Below are positions 55,692 through 64,000 of a stretch of DNA of 64,000 nt, piece after piece. The position numbers and the translations under genes were made by a program. The notes below the pieces were generated by a model. It was not told the DNA's origin, made no database searches, and saw only the letters and a list, made by a program, of their open reading frames with translations. The first letter of the stretch is position 1, and each line of letters opens with the position of its first letter. The DNA is from Methylovulum psychrotolerans (GTDB taxonomy: Bacteria > Pseudomonadota > Gammaproteobacteria > Methylococcales > Methylomonadaceae), in contig NZ_PGFZ01000005.1 in the NCBI RefSeq assembly GCF_002923755.1, positions 126,743 to 190,742 of the forward strand. The letters run 5' to 3'.

Positions 55692-56309
55692 ATGGCACGA
55701 ACTAAAAGCAGTAACCGTTGGATGCAGGAACATTTTGATGATGAATACGTCAGAATGGCGCAAGCGCAGGGCTACCGTTCGCGGGCGGTATTCAAATTGA
55801 GTGAGATCCAAGACAAAGACCAGCTGATTAAGCCGGGTATGAACGTGATCGACTTAGGGGCGGCACCAGGCGGGTGGTCACAGTTTGCCAAGCCCTTAAT
55901 CGGTAAAAATAACCGCTTGGTGGCGTTAGATATTTTGCCGATGGAGCCATTGGAAGGTGTTGATTTTATTCAGGGCGATTTCCGCGAAGAGGCAGTGCTG
56001 GCGGAACTGTACAGGGTGCTGGATGATGCCCCCATCCATTTGGTCATGTCCGATATGGCGCCGAATATGAGCGGCAATAACAGCATCGACCAGCCCCGCG
56101 CCATTTATTTGGGGGAACTGGCTTTGGATACGGCAAGAACCGTATTGGCGAAGAACGGCAGTTTTTTAGTCAAGTTATTTCAGGGGGAAGGTTTTGAGGC
56201 GTTCCATCGGGAAGTGCAACAGGCTTTTGCTAAGGTCGTCATCCGTAAGCCGAAAGCCTCAAGGCCGCGCAGTAATGAAGTTTATATTTTGGCGAAAGGC
56301 TTTAAATAA
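55692..56309 (+). CDS. rlmE: 23S rRNA (uridine-2552-2'-O)-methyltransferase RlmE
   Basis: Methylates U2552 in the A loop of the 50S subunit; a heat-shock gene in E. coli. The 205 residues include the SAM motif [15 protein letters not shown], and the K-D-K-E catalytic tetrad is visible in [12 protein letters not shown] (K), [11 protein letters not shown] (D), [12 protein letters not shown] (K) and [10 protein letters not shown] (E). The ATG follows the stem of an AT-rich leader shared with divergent yhbY. ftsH follows after 128 bp. Confidence 0.97.
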   Translation: MARTKSSNRWMQEHFDDEYVRMAQAQGYRSRAVFKLSEIQDKDQLIKPGMNVIDLGAAPGGWSQFAKPLIGKNNRLVALDILPMEPLEGVDFIQGDFREEAVLAELYRVLDDAPIHLVMSDMAPNMSGNNSIDQPRAIYLGELALDTARTVLAKNGSFLVKLFQGEGFEAFHREVQQAFAKVVIRKPKASRPRSNEVYILAKGFK

Positions 56310-56437
56310 TCTTTGGTAGCCCATAGATCTATGCTATCAAGTGTTGTCCGCCTACAAATAACCACAGTCTGGACGATAAGTCCTGATATAATTTAATAAA
56401 TGTTTTAAACCGAGCGGTTCAAGCCTAGGGCGTGTTT

Positions 56438-58348
56438 GTGAACGATATGATAAAAAATGTAGTCTTGTGGGTCGTCATTGCCGTTGTGCTGATGTCCCTG
56501 TTTAATAATTTTGGCTCTCAAAGCGAGAGGGCCGATTCGGCGCTGTCCTATTCTCAATTTATTGAGTCGGTAAAGGCAGGCCAAGTCCAGCAAGTGATGA
56601 TAGACGAGCATGTCATCAAGGGCAAAATGCAGGGTGGGCAGGTGTTTAAAACCTACGCGCCTTCTGATATTCATTTGGTTGATGATTTGTTGGCGAACGG
56701 CGTGGAAATTAAGGCCGTGCCACCCGAACAGCCTTCCTTGCTGATGAATTTGCTGATGTCCTTTGGCCCTATGCTGTTGCTGATTGGCATCTGGGTATTC
56801 TTTATGCGGCAAATGCAGGGCGGCGGCGCCGCTGGCCGTGGGGCGATGAGCTTTGGCAGAAGCAAAGCGCGGATGCTCGAAGAAGACCAAATCAAAGTCA
56901 CTTTTTCCGATGTCGCAGGTTGTGACGAAGCGAAAGAAGAAGTGGAGGAAATGGTTGATTTCCTGAAAGACCCTGCCAAATATCAGCGTTTAGGCGGTAA
57001 AATTCCTAGAGGCGCATTGATGATAGGCCCTCCGGGTACAGGTAAAACCCTGTTGGCTCGGGCCATTGCAGGCGAAGCGAAAGTGCCGTTTTTCACCATT
57101 TCCGGTTCTGATTTCGTGGAAATGTTTGTCGGTGTCGGTGCCTCTAGGGTGCGCGACATGTTTGAGCAAGCGAAAAAACACGCGCCTTGTATTATCTTTA
57201 TCGACGAAATTGATGCCGTAGGCCGTCAACGCGGTGCGGGTTTGGGTGGCGGCAACGATGAGCGCGAACAAACCTTAAACCAATTGCTGGTGGAAATGGA
57301 TGGTTTTGAAGGCAACGAAGGCATTATCGTCATCGCCGCCACCAACCGTCCTGACGTGTTGGATAAGGCCTTGTTGCGTCCGGGCCGTTTTGACCGCCAA
57401 GTGACGGTCGGTTTGCCTGATGTCCGTGGCCGTGAGCAAATCCTTAATGTCCACATGAAAAAAGTGCCTGCGGCCGACGATGTTGAAGTCAAATATATCG
57501 CCCAAGGTACGCCGGGTTTTTCCGGCGCCGATCTGGCCAATTTGGTCAACGAGGCGGCGTTATTTGCGGCGCGGATGAACAAGCGCGTCGTCAGTATGTT
57601 TGATCTGGAAAAAGCCAAAGACAAGCTGATTATGGGTGCGGAACGGCACACGATGGTCATGGGCGACAAAGAAAAGAAAATGACCGCCTACCATGAGGCA
57701 GGCCACGCCATCGTCGGCAAGTTAGTGCCTGAACATGATCCGGTCTATAAGGTCAGCATCATGCCCAGAGGCCGCGCCTTGGGTGTGACCATGTTCTTGC
57801 CTGAAAAAGACCAATACAGCGCCAGCAAACAAAAATTGGACAGCATGATCTCCAGCTTATACGGCGGACGTATTGCCGAAGAGATTGTTTTTGGTTGGGA
57901 ACAGGTCAGCACGGGGGCTTCTAACGATATTGAACGGGCCACCGAATTGGCACGGAATATGGTCACTAAATGGGGCTTGTCACAACGCTTAGGGCCTTTG
58001 GCTTATAGCGAAGAAGAAGGCGAAGTATTTTTGGGCCGTTCCGTAACCCAACATAAAACCGTTGCCGAAGAAACTTCGCATACCATTGACGAAGAGATAC
58101 GCTCTTTTATCGACCGTAACTACGAACGTGCCGAACGGCTTATCAAAGAAAATTTGGATATTCTTCATGCGATGGCGGCTGCTTTGATGAAGTATGAAAC
58201 CATTGATAAAGATCAAATCGAAGATTTGATGGCGCGTCGCCCGGTGCGTGACCCGCAAGGCTGGCAAGATACGCCGCCGCGCGGTGGCGTTAAGATTGAT
58301 GACCTGAAAGAAGGCAACATTATCGCTAATCCGGCTGAACAAAGTTAA
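56438..58348 (+). CDS. ftsH: ATP-dependent zinc metalloprotease FtsH
   Basis: Inner-membrane AAA+ protease that degrades LpxC, misassembled membrane proteins and others. GTG at 56438 is chosen because the product begins [25 protein letters not shown] like the family and AGGG lies 8 nt upstream. The 636 residues have two transmembrane helices (about 4-24 and 98-118), the AAA domain with Walker A GPPGTGKT and Walker [12 protein letters not shown], the SRH region [19 protein letters not shown], and the zinc-binding HEAGH with the distal Asp. The C-terminus ends with a coil and the tail [10 protein letters not shown]. hflK and hflC, its modulators, are also in the window. folP, usual next gene, is absent. 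Confidence 0.98.
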   Translation: MNDMIKNVVLWVVIAVVLMSLFNNFGSQSERADSALSYSQFIESVKAGQVQQVMIDEHVIKGKMQGGQVFKTYAPSDIHLVDDLLANGVEIKAVPPEQPSLLMNLLMSFGPMLLLIGIWVFFMRQMQGGGAAGRGAMSFGRSKARMLEEDQIKVTFSDVAGCDEAKEEVEEMVDFLKDPAKYQRLGGKIPRGALMIGPPGTGKTLLARAIAGEAKVPFFTISGSDFVEMFVGVGASRVRDMFEQAKKHAPCIIFIDEIDAVGRQRGAGLGGGNDEREQTLNQLLVEMDGFEGNEGIIVIAATNRPDVLDKALLRPGRFDRQVTVGLPDVRGREQILNVHMKKVPAADDVEVKYIAQGTPGFSGADLANLVNEAALFAARMNKRVVSMFDLEKAKDKLIMGAERHTMVMGDKEKKMTAYHEAGHAIVGKLVPEHDPVYKVSIMPRGRALGVTMFLPEKDQYSASKQKLDSMISSLYGGRIAEEIVFGWEQVSTGASNDIERATELARNMVTKWGLSQRLGPLAYSEEEGEVFLGRSVTQHKTVAEETSHTIDEEIRSFIDRNYERAERLIKENLDILHAMAAALMKYETIDKDQIEDLMARRPVRDPQGWQDTPPRGGVKIDDLKEGNIIANPAEQS

Positions 58349-58387
58349 TTATTGATAAAATCGCTAAAATCGATAAAATTCGCAGAT

Positions 58388-58421
58388 AAAAAGGGGAGGC
58401 TGAAAACCTCTCCTTTTTTTT
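58388..58421 (+). terminator. Terminator after ftsH
   Basis: AAAGGgGAGG pairs with CCTCtCCTTT (one G-T pair) around a 7-nt loop, followed by a run of T. It separates ftsH from glmM. Confidence 0.8.
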
Positions 58422-58472
58422 AGCTAATTTTTCCGAAGTGAAATGTAAAATAACTATGAGGGAACAGACACT

Positions 58473-59816
58473 ATGACGACAAAAAAGTATTTCGGTACGG
58501 ATGGTATCAGGGGCAAAGTCGGCGAAGCGCCCATAACCGCCGATTTTCTGTTAAAGCTCGGTTGGGCTGCTGGGCAAGTGTTTGCCAATGACCAGCAAGA
58601 TTTTGTGCTGGTGGGTAAAGATACCCGCATTTCCGGTTATATGTTCGAGTCGGCATTGGAAGCGGGGCTGACCGCTGCCGGAGTCGGTACACGTTTGTTA
58701 GGCCCCATGCCTACCCCAGGTATCGCCTATCTGACCCGAACCCTACGCGCCAAAGCGGGCATTGTCATTAGCGCCTCGCACAACCCTTACTACGACAATG
58801 GCGTGAAATTCTTCTCGGTACAAGGCTGTAAATTGCCAGATGACATCGAATGCGAAATCGAGCGTTATATGGACATGCCCATGACCACCGTCGAATCGGC
58901 GCAACTAGGTAAGGCCAAACGCTTGGAAGATGCCGCTGGACGCTATATCGAATACTGCAAAGCCAGCATTCCGACCCGTCTTGATTTCGCGCAGATGAAA
59001 ATCGTCGTCGATTGCGCCCACGGCGCGACTTACCATATCGCCCCGCATGTGTTCAGCGAAATCGGCGCGGAAGTCATTGCTATCGGTATCCAACCGAACG
59101 GCCTGAACATTAATGACCATTGCGGTGCGACCCATCCGGCCACCTTGGCCGCCGCCGTGTTGGCAAACCAAGCCGATTTGGGCATTGCCTTAGATGGCGA
59201 TGGCGACCGTTTGATTATGGTCGACCATAAAGGCGAAATTGTTGACGGTGACGAGTTGATTTACATTATCGCCCGCTCCAGGCAAGCCGCCGGACAAATG
59301 GCCGGGCCCGTGGTCGGAACCTTAATGACCAATCTTGGCATGGAACACGCCCTAAAAAAACTGGGCATTACGCTGCTGAGAGCTAAAGTCGGCGACCGCT
59401 ATGTCATGGAAATGCTGGAAGCCCACAACGGCATCTTAGGTGGCGAAAACTCCGGCCATATCATTTGTTTAGATAAAACCACCACGGGTGACGGCATTAT
59501 CGCCGCCCTGCAAGTGTTGGCGGAAATGCAATACAGCGGCAAATCCCTGCATGAACTGAAATCGGCCATGCAAAAATATCCGCAAGTTCTTATTAACCTG
59601 AGAACGGCACACAAAGTGGATATCGACCGGCACGAAGGCATACAACAGGCAGTCAAAGCCGTTGAAAAAGCCTTGGGTGACACGGGCAGGGTATTGCTTA
59701 GGGCCTCAGGAACAGAGCCGTTAATTCGTGTCATGGTTGAGGGCGAGCATGAAGAAAAGGTCAATAATTATGCCCAACAGCTTGCTGAAGCAGTACAGAG
59801 TGCAATCGGCACTTGA
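58473..59816 (+). CDS. glmM: Phosphoglucosamine mutase
   Basis: Interconverts glucosamine-6-P and glucosamine-1-P for peptidoglycan and LPS precursors. The 447 residues have the N-terminal FGTDGIRG motif, the phosphoserine loop [19 protein letters not shown] (active Ser of SASHNP), the Mg-binding [14 protein letters not shown] motif, the sugar-binding GGENSGHI loop and the C-terminal phosphate-binding [15 protein letters not shown]. All are intact. AGGGAAC lies before the ATG. tpiA follows after 54 bp. Confidence 0.98.
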   Translation: MTTKKYFGTDGIRGKVGEAPITADFLLKLGWAAGQVFANDQQDFVLVGKDTRISGYMFESALEAGLTAAGVGTRLLGPMPTPGIAYLTRTLRAKAGIVISASHNPYYDNGVKFFSVQGCKLPDDIECEIERYMDMPMTTVESAQLGKAKRLEDAAGRYIEYCKASIPTRLDFAQMKIVVDCAHGATYHIAPHVFSEIGAEVIAIGIQPNGLNINDHCGATHPATLAAAVLANQADLGIALDGDGDRLIMVDHKGEIVDGDELIYIIARSRQAAGQMAGPVVGTLMTNLGMEHALKKLGITLLRAKVGDRYVMEMLEAHNGILGGENSGHIICLDKTTTGDGIIAALQVLAEMQYSGKSLHELKSAMQKYPQVLINLRTAHKVDIDRHEGIQQAVKAVEKALGDTGRVLLRASGTEPLIRVMVEGEHEEKVNNYAQQLAEAVQSAIGT

Positions 59817-59870
59817 ACTCAATCCTGTTAGCCTATATCATAGGCGGCTTTATTCTATGTGGAGGTAATG

Positions 59871-60617
59871 ATGCGTCAGTCACTGGTTATCGGTAATTGG
59901 AAAATGAATGGGACTCGTGCTAGTGTTGAATTGCTTGCACAGGGTATTATGGCTGGCTTAGGCGACAATACCGCAGGGATTGCCGTTTGCGCCCCTTACG
60001 TTTATTTGCCTAGTATCGGCGAAATTATCAACGGTAGCCGCTTGGCTTTAGGTGCACAAAATGTCGCCGACAAAGCTTCCGGCGCCTATACAGGTGAAGT
60101 GTCCGCCGCCATGTTGGCCGAATTCGGTTGCCAATACGCTTTAGTCGGCCATTCCGAACGGCGCAGCTACTATGGCGACACCGACGCATCAGTCGCCGCC
60201 CGTTTCTGCCAAGCCCAAAGCCAAAACATCATCCCCGTTTTGTGCATTGGTGAAACCTTGGAACAACGCGAACAAGAACAAACGTTTGCTGTCGTTGACG
60301 GACAGCTTGATGCCGTTATTGAGTTGGCTGGCATTGCCGCGTTTAACAACGCCGTCATCGCTTATGAGCCAGTATGGGCCATAGGCACAGGCAAAACCGC
60401 CAGTGATGAACAGGCGCAAGAAGTCCATCAGCATATCCGTCAATACATCGCCGCAAAAGATCAGACCATTGCCGAAAAAATACAAATATTATACGGTGGC
60501 AGTGCGAAACCTGATAACGCCAAAGGCCTGTTTGCCATGCCGGATATTGATGGCGGCTTAATCGGTGGGGCTTCCTTGGATGCGGAATCCTTCTTAAAGA
60601 TTTACCATTCAGTGTAG
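59871..60617 (+). CDS. tpiA: Triosephosphate isomerase
   Basis: Interconverts DHAP and glyceraldehyde-3-P. The 248 residues include the N-terminal IGNWKMNG (catalytic Lys), the VGHSERRSYYGD motif with the electrophilic His, the base Glu in AYEPVWAIGTGKTAS (which includes the flexible loop 6), and ILYGGSAKPDN. The ATG at 59871 is chosen over 59868 and the GTG at 59859, because GGAGG lies 5 nt before it. secG follows 16 bp downstream, the standard tpiA-secG order. Confidence 0.98.
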   Translation: MRQSLVIGNWKMNGTRASVELLAQGIMAGLGDNTAGIAVCAPYVYLPSIGEIINGSRLALGAQNVADKASGAYTGEVSAAMLAEFGCQYALVGHSERRSYYGDTDASVAARFCQAQSQNIIPVLCIGETLEQREQEQTFAVVDGQLDAVIELAGIAAFNNAVIAYEPVWAIGTGKTASDEQAQEVHQHIRQYIAAKDQTIAEKIQILYGGSAKPDNAKGLFAMPDIDGGLIGGASLDAESFLKIYHSV

Positions 60618-60633
60618 AGTAGTTTAAACTTTC

Positions 60634-61386
60634 ATGTATCAAATCATTATAGTAATTCATGTGTTGCTGGGTCTGGGCATAATTGGCCTGATCATGATCC
60701 AGCAAGGCAAAGGTGCTGATGCCGGGGCTTCATTTGGCTCCGGTTCATCAGGCTCGGTCTTTGGGGCGCAAGGGGCAGGGTCGTTCTTATCAAGAACCAC
60801 AGCAACCTTAGCGACCTTATTTTTCCTGACCAGCTTAGGCTTGGCGGTATTAAACGGACGGCAAGGCGCCGCTTACGACCTGATGAGTTCGGAAGCCGCT
60901 AAGAAAGACCCTATCGGTATTCCGTCGGCAGACCTTAATACGCCACCAGCACCTGCTGCGGATATTAACAAAGCGGTGGAAAATGCCTTGAGCAACCCGC
61001 CTGTTGTCCAGCCTGAACAGGTGCAGCCGCCTGTAGCCGCCCAACCTGAGGCCGCTCCCGTGACAGGTGAAGCGACCCCAAGCGGCACTGAGGTTAAACC
61101 GTTGCCGGATGCCGCCGCCCCTGTGGTGCAAGAAGAAGTTAAAGCGCCCGAAGGTTCTACTGAAGCCGCTAAGCCACTGGAAGAAACTAAGGTTCCAGAA
61201 GTTGAAGCCGTTAAGCCTGTGGTAGTGCCGAAAGCCGAAGAAGCCAAACCTGCCGAAGCTGAGCAAAAACCAGCCGACAAAAAGGCCATTGCCAAAGCAA
61301 AAAAAGAAGCCGCCGCGAAAGCAAAAGAAGAGAAGAAAAAAGCTGCCGCCGCTGCCAAAGCAAAAAAAGAAGCAGAGAAAAAATAG
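60634..61386 (+). CDS. secG: Protein translocase subunit SecG with long Ala/Lys/Glu-rich extension
   Basis: Small subunit of the SecYEG channel. The first 85 residues match SecG: two transmembrane helices (about 3-25 and 54-74) separated by the glycine-rich [25 protein letters not shown] loop. The product is 250 residues, far more than the 75-110 usual. The extra part, about residues 90-250, is low-complexity: first Pro/Ala/Val/Glu-rich, then a Lys/Ala/Glu coil-like tail ending [13 protein letters not shown]. Such tails occur in some relatives; the role is unknown. The gene ends 5 bp before tRNA-Leu, an arrangement shared with E. coli. Confidence 0.93.
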   Translation: MYQIIIVIHVLLGLGIIGLIMIQQGKGADAGASFGSGSSGSVFGAQGAGSFLSRTTATLATLFFLTSLGLAVLNGRQGAAYDLMSSEAAKKDPIGIPSADLNTPPAPAADINKAVENALSNPPVVQPEQVQPPVAAQPEAAPVTGEATPSGTEVKPLPDAAAPVVQEEVKAPEGSTEAAKPLEETKVPEVEAVKPVVVPKAEEAKPAEAEQKPADKKAIAKAKKEAAAKAKEEKKKAAAAAKAKKEAEKK

Positions 61387-61391
61387 TTAAA

Positions 61392-61476
61392 GCCGATGTG
61401 GTGAAATTGGTAGACACGCCATCTTGAGGGGGTGGTGACGCAAGTTGTGCCGGTTCGAGTCCGGCCATCGGTACCA
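61392..61476 (+). tRNA. tRNA-Leu (GAG)
   Basis: 85 nt, a class II tRNA with a long variable arm and encoded CCA. The anticodon GAG lies at 61426-61428. The anticodon stem CCATC/GGTGG has one T-G pair. The D arm (GTGGTGAAATTGGTAGACAC) and T arm (GGTTCGAGTCC) are standard. The 3' end was probably the integration site of the element that follows. Confidence 0.95.
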
Positions 61477-61510
61477 AATTGCAAAACCAAGCCGTATCAT
61501 ACGGTATCAG

Positions 61511-61543
61511 AACCCGCAAGCCGTAAGGCTTAGCGGGTTTTTT
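61511..61543 (+). terminator. Terminator after tRNA-Leu
   Basis: AACCCGC-AAGCC pairs with GGCTT and GCGGGTT, with a single bulged A, around a GTAA loop, then TTTTTT. A palindrome CCGTAT-C-ATACGG lies just before it at 61492-61504. Confidence 0.85.
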
Positions 61544-61576
61544 ATTGTCTTAAGCCGCGCTAACAAGTATCATCAA

Positions 61577-61640
61577 ATGCCAACATACTTGTTGGTATCT
61601 TTGCTGGTATCGACCGCCAAAGTCAAACCGATGCCAACAA
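61577..61640 (+). promoter_or_regulatory. Cluster of arm-type repeats upstream of the integrase
   Basis: ATGCCAACAT, TTGTTGGTAT, TTGCTGGTAT and GATGCCAACAA lie within 65 bp in both orientations. They resemble the arm-binding sites that P4-type integrases use to bind DNA and repress their own promoter. Function is inferred from arrangement. Confidence 0.55.
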
Positions 61641-61668
61641 ACCCGCCCTAGCCCTTGAGGAATGCGCC

Positions 61669-62886
61669 ATGCTGAGTGTTACGACAATAGACAAAATCAA
61701 ACCATCTGATAAACCGAAAAAGCTGTCTGATGGTGGTGGCCTGTTCTTGCTGATAACGCCCCAAGGCGGAAAATTTTGGCGTTTGGCCTATCGGCTGGAC
61801 GGAAAACAAAGAACCCTATCCATTGGTGAGTACCCTTGCGTTTCCCTTGCAAAAGCCCGAATCAAACGCATGGAGGCCAAACAGCAGTTGACCAATGGTA
61901 TTGACCCGTCAAAGGCAAAAATAGCCGCCAAAAAAGCCAAGCAAGGTATAGCGGCAAACAGTTTTGAAATCATCGGGCGGGAATGGCATGAAACCCACAT
62001 GGCAAGCAAAAGCGAAGGCCATGCCCAAAAAACAATTGACCGACTGGAAAAGGACGTTTTCCCATGGCTAGGCAAAACGCCGATAACCGATATTGAAGCC
62101 CCTGATATTCTCGCGTTGTTACGCCGGATTGAACAACGCGGGGCCAATGAGCTGGCACACACCACCAAGCGCGTTATTGGGCAAGTGTTCCGGTATGCAA
62201 TCGCCACCGGACGCACTACCAGAAACCCCGTACCCGATCTACAGGGTTCGTTATCCCCTGTCGTGGTCACACACCACGCCGCCATCATAGACCCCGTGCA
62301 AATTGGCGCATTACTACGCGCTTGTGAAGGCTACACAGGGCATTTTGCTACCCGTTGCGCCTTGCGCCTGTCGTTTTTGGTCATGCTGAGACCGGGCGAA
62401 ATCCGCAGGGCAGAATGGACGGAGATTGACTTTGAACGGGCGCAATGGCGGATTCCGGCCAGTAAAATGAAAATGCGCGATGAACACATCATCCCGCTAT
62501 CAAAACAAGCCCTGTCAGTATTATCAGAAATCAAGCCGCTGACCGGCTCAGGACAGTTTGTTTTTCCGTCCGTGCGTAGCAGCGCAAGGCCTATGTCAGA
62601 AAACACCATCACGGGCGCGTTAAGGCGGCTAGGCTACACAGGGCAGGAAATGACTGCCCACGGATTCAGAAGCATGGCCTCCACGCGGCTGAATGAGGCG
62701 CACCTGTTCCACCCTGACGCGATAGAAAGGCAATTGGCGCACGGCGAACAGAACAGTGTCAGGGCGGCTTACAACCGCGCCCAATACTTGCCGGAACGGG
62801 TAAAAATGATGCAATGGTGGGCGGATTATCTGGACAGCCTGAAAGCGGGCGGCGTAGTTGTGCCGTTCCAGCTTAAAACCGCGTAG
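61669..62886 (+). CDS. P4-type tyrosine integrase
   Basis: Site-specific recombinase of the P4/CP4 family that integrates elements into tRNA 3' ends. The 405 residues have the N-terminal arm-binding DUF4102 domain (LSDGGGLFLLITPQGGKFWRLAYRL...TLSIGEYPCVSLAKAR, about 10-90), a core-binding helical domain (about 100-190) and the catalytic domain. The active-site set is R241 (MLRPGEIRRAEW), H331-x-x-R334 (HGFRSMAST), H358 (LAHGEQN) and the nucleophile Y368 (AAYNRA). It is complete and lies 192 bp past tRNA-Leu, reading away from it, as in typical islands. Confidence 0.95.
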   Translation: MLSVTTIDKIKPSDKPKKLSDGGGLFLLITPQGGKFWRLAYRLDGKQRTLSIGEYPCVSLAKARIKRMEAKQQLTNGIDPSKAKIAAKKAKQGIAANSFEIIGREWHETHMASKSEGHAQKTIDRLEKDVFPWLGKTPITDIEAPDILALLRRIEQRGANELAHTTKRVIGQVFRYAIATGRTTRNPVPDLQGSLSPVVVTHHAAIIDPVQIGALLRACEGYTGHFATRCALRLSFLVMLRPGEIRRAEWTEIDFERAQWRIPASKMKMRDEHIIPLSKQALSVLSEIKPLTGSGQFVFPSVRSSARPMSENTITGALRRLGYTGQEMTAHGFRSMASTRLNEAHLFHPDAIERQLAHGEQNSVRAAYNRAQYLPERVKMMQWWADYLDSLKAGGVVVPFQLKTA

Positions 62887-62893
62887 CCACCCT

Positions 62894-63097
62894 ATGACGA
62901 CCCATTGCCGCCACCCCACCTGTCAGAACACACTTGCCACCTCATGGGTGGCTGGCCGGCCCCGTCGTTTTTGCTCGAACGCTTGCCGCCAAGCCTTTTA
63001 CCGTTGGAGTAAAAACGGTTATGAGCATGTCAGGGTATCCCGCCGTTACCGTACCGCGCCGCCAGTGCCGCCCAGCCTGATTAAAGACAGTTCCTAA
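62894..63097 (+). CDS. Small zinc-finger-like protein of the integrated element
   Basis: 67 residues, starting MTTHCRHPTCQNTL. Cysteines in CRHPTC and FCSNAC, around a basic GRPRRF turn, suggest a treble-clef-type zinc site. It continues RQAFYRWSKNGYEHVRV. Similar short proteins with RRFCSxxCRxAxxR motifs accompany integrases and are of unknown function. It begins 7 bp after the integrase stop, so the two may be co-transcribed. The Cys/basic content suggests nucleic-acid binding, which is inference. Confidence 0.65.
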   Translation: MTTHCRHPTCQNTLATSWVAGRPRRFCSNACRQAFYRWSKNGYEHVRVSRRYRTAPPVPPSLIKDSS

Positions 63098-63281
63098 ACG
63101 TTACGAAATGCGCAGCGGCTTTTAGTGGCCCATGGATTTTAGCCGCTGACACTGACAAAGAATTACAAGCCAAGCTGTAGACCGAATAAACCGCACCTAG
63201 CCCGACGGGGCGAACGTGGGCAACCTTTCACCCATTGGTGCGGTTTTCCTATTTGAAAGGGCAATCATTGAAAGGATGGTT

Positions 63282-63968
63282 ATGGCTAATGAAAAAACAC
63301 CAGGCGGTGGCAGTGGTGCGCCTTTGCTTGACTTATCACAATTTGAACCTGACAGACCCAAAACGGATGAAGAAATTCTAGGGCGGCTCAAACCGGAAAG
63401 GCCTGAATGGCGGCATTGGCTGAAAATGACGGTTGTTACCATCAAGGAAGCGTTATGGCTGTCTGTTGACATAGAACCGCGATCAATGGCTAAACACGCT
63501 TCTTTTGGGGAGGTAAGCGGTGCATTCGTTGAGATTAAGGAGTATTACGGACGTTTGCAGGTTGTGTAATCTGCTTTGGTTTGCAAGGAACTAAGCTTTA
63601 TTCCTGTAGGGAAAGACTTTATTGGTGGAATGGTTAAATTAGCTGATTTTACTGAATGGGCGGCTAATGTTGGGTATGAAATGCCCACAGAACTGCACAG
63701 CTTGTTAGATAAAAGCCAACCCGATCAGGAGAGGGATAGAAAACAAGAACCCATGAAAGTGAATCCATATCCAGACAAGCCACTAGACCCAAGAGAACAA
63801 AATAGCCTGTTAAAAATCATTGCCGCTCTTTGTGAAAAAGCTGGCGTTTCCGCCGATCAGGACGGGCTAGACAAAGAGCTTGAAAAAATCACAGAAACAC
63901 TTGGTGTGCTAATCACAGCAAGAGTTATCAAAAAGCATCTAAGAAAAGCCGCCGAATTAGTCAAATAA
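63282..63968 (+). pseudogene. Element gene split by one in-frame TAA
   Basis: The 5' part encodes MANEKTPGGGSGAPLLDLSQFEPDRPKTDEEILGRLKPERPEWRHWLKMTVVTIKEALWLSVDIEPRS and ends EYYGRLQVV-stop at 63567-63569. The same frame then continues SALVCKELSFIPVGKDFIGG, LADFTEWAANVGYEMP, PLDPREQNSLLKIIAALCEKAG and VLITARVIKKHLRKAAELVK to 63968. Intact relatives of this element protein, as I recall them, join the EYYRRLQVA and IxFVxWAxxxGWxLPxE parts in one chain of about 230-300 residues with a C-terminal helical domain. The stop is one base from CAA (Gln), a likely nonsense mutation. An RBS (AAGGA) precedes the ATG at 63282. Function unknown. Confidence 0.7.
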
Positions 63969-64000
63969 CCGCTATTGCACTGCTATAGCAGCGGCTATTC

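Overview
The window is a chromosomal segment of a gammaproteobacterium. The neighbourhoods metY-rimP-nusA-infB-rbfA-truB-rpsO-pnp, DUF1451/leuS-lptE-holA, hfq-hflX-hflK-hflC-hisZ-purA, carAB-greA-yhbY/rlmE-ftsH and glmM-tpiA-secG-tRNA-Leu are classic for that class. HisZ, a split class II ribonucleotide reductase subunit (NrdJb), a Pseudomonas-type cysM-rlmD pair and a single lysine-pathway aspartokinase point away from Enterobacterales. Protein style is compatible with a Methylococcales-like (type I methanotroph) lineage; that placement is inference.

Layout. 1-2.4 kb: cysM (cut by the window edge) and rlmD. 2.4-5.2 kb: accessory DNA with a five-repeat FG-GAP/VCBS-like propeller protein, an L,D-transpeptidase without signal peptide and a small unknown gene. 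5.3-11.2 kb, minus strand: GH5 glucanase, an SbmA/YddA-like ABC protein whose ATPase motifs have all decayed, a rubredoxin, a FemAB-like acyltransferase, an orphan ParA and a DUF1451 zinc-ribbon protein. 11.2-19 kb: leuS, lptE, holA and a large divergent class A PBP. 19-26.6 kb: nrdJb, a K+/H+ antiporter, truA, a deletion scar joining remnants of an NAD-kinase-like and a NUDIX gene, a glycine-zipper lipoprotein, a TPMT-family methyltransferase and lysC. 26.6-29.7 kb: CHASE2-adenylate cyclase and a family-5 uracil-DNA glycosylase. 29.8-39 kb: initiator tRNA and the translation/RNA-decay operon through pnp. 39-46.6 kb: a brnTA toxin-antitoxin module bracketed by copies of the purA 3' end, then the minus-strand purA/hisZ/hflCKX/hfq block. 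46.7-49.1 kb: YgfX-like protein, cysZ, mtnA. 49.4-55.2 kb: carA, an inserted vapBC-like pair with a frameshifted toxin, carB, greA. 55.4-61.4 kb: yhbY, rlmE, ftsH, glmM, tpiA, secG. 61.4-64 kb: tRNA-Leu(GAG) with a P4-type integrase and the left end of an integrated element, including a gene interrupted by one in-frame TAA.

Most genes are housekeeping (translation, RNA processing, protein quality control, nucleotide and cell-envelope synthesis). Interesting material sits at the seams: toxin-antitoxin modules and gene remnants inserted between operon genes (rbfA/truB, carA/carB, pnp/purA), a catalytically dead-looking ABC ATPase, an unusual PBP, probable attenuators before rimP and carA, and a tRNA-anchored element that continues past the right edge. 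I found no CRISPR array and no obvious defence island. No single complete new system is proven; the best candidates for follow-up are the degenerate ABC protein, the purA-3'-end-flanked brnTA segment and the tRNA-Leu element.
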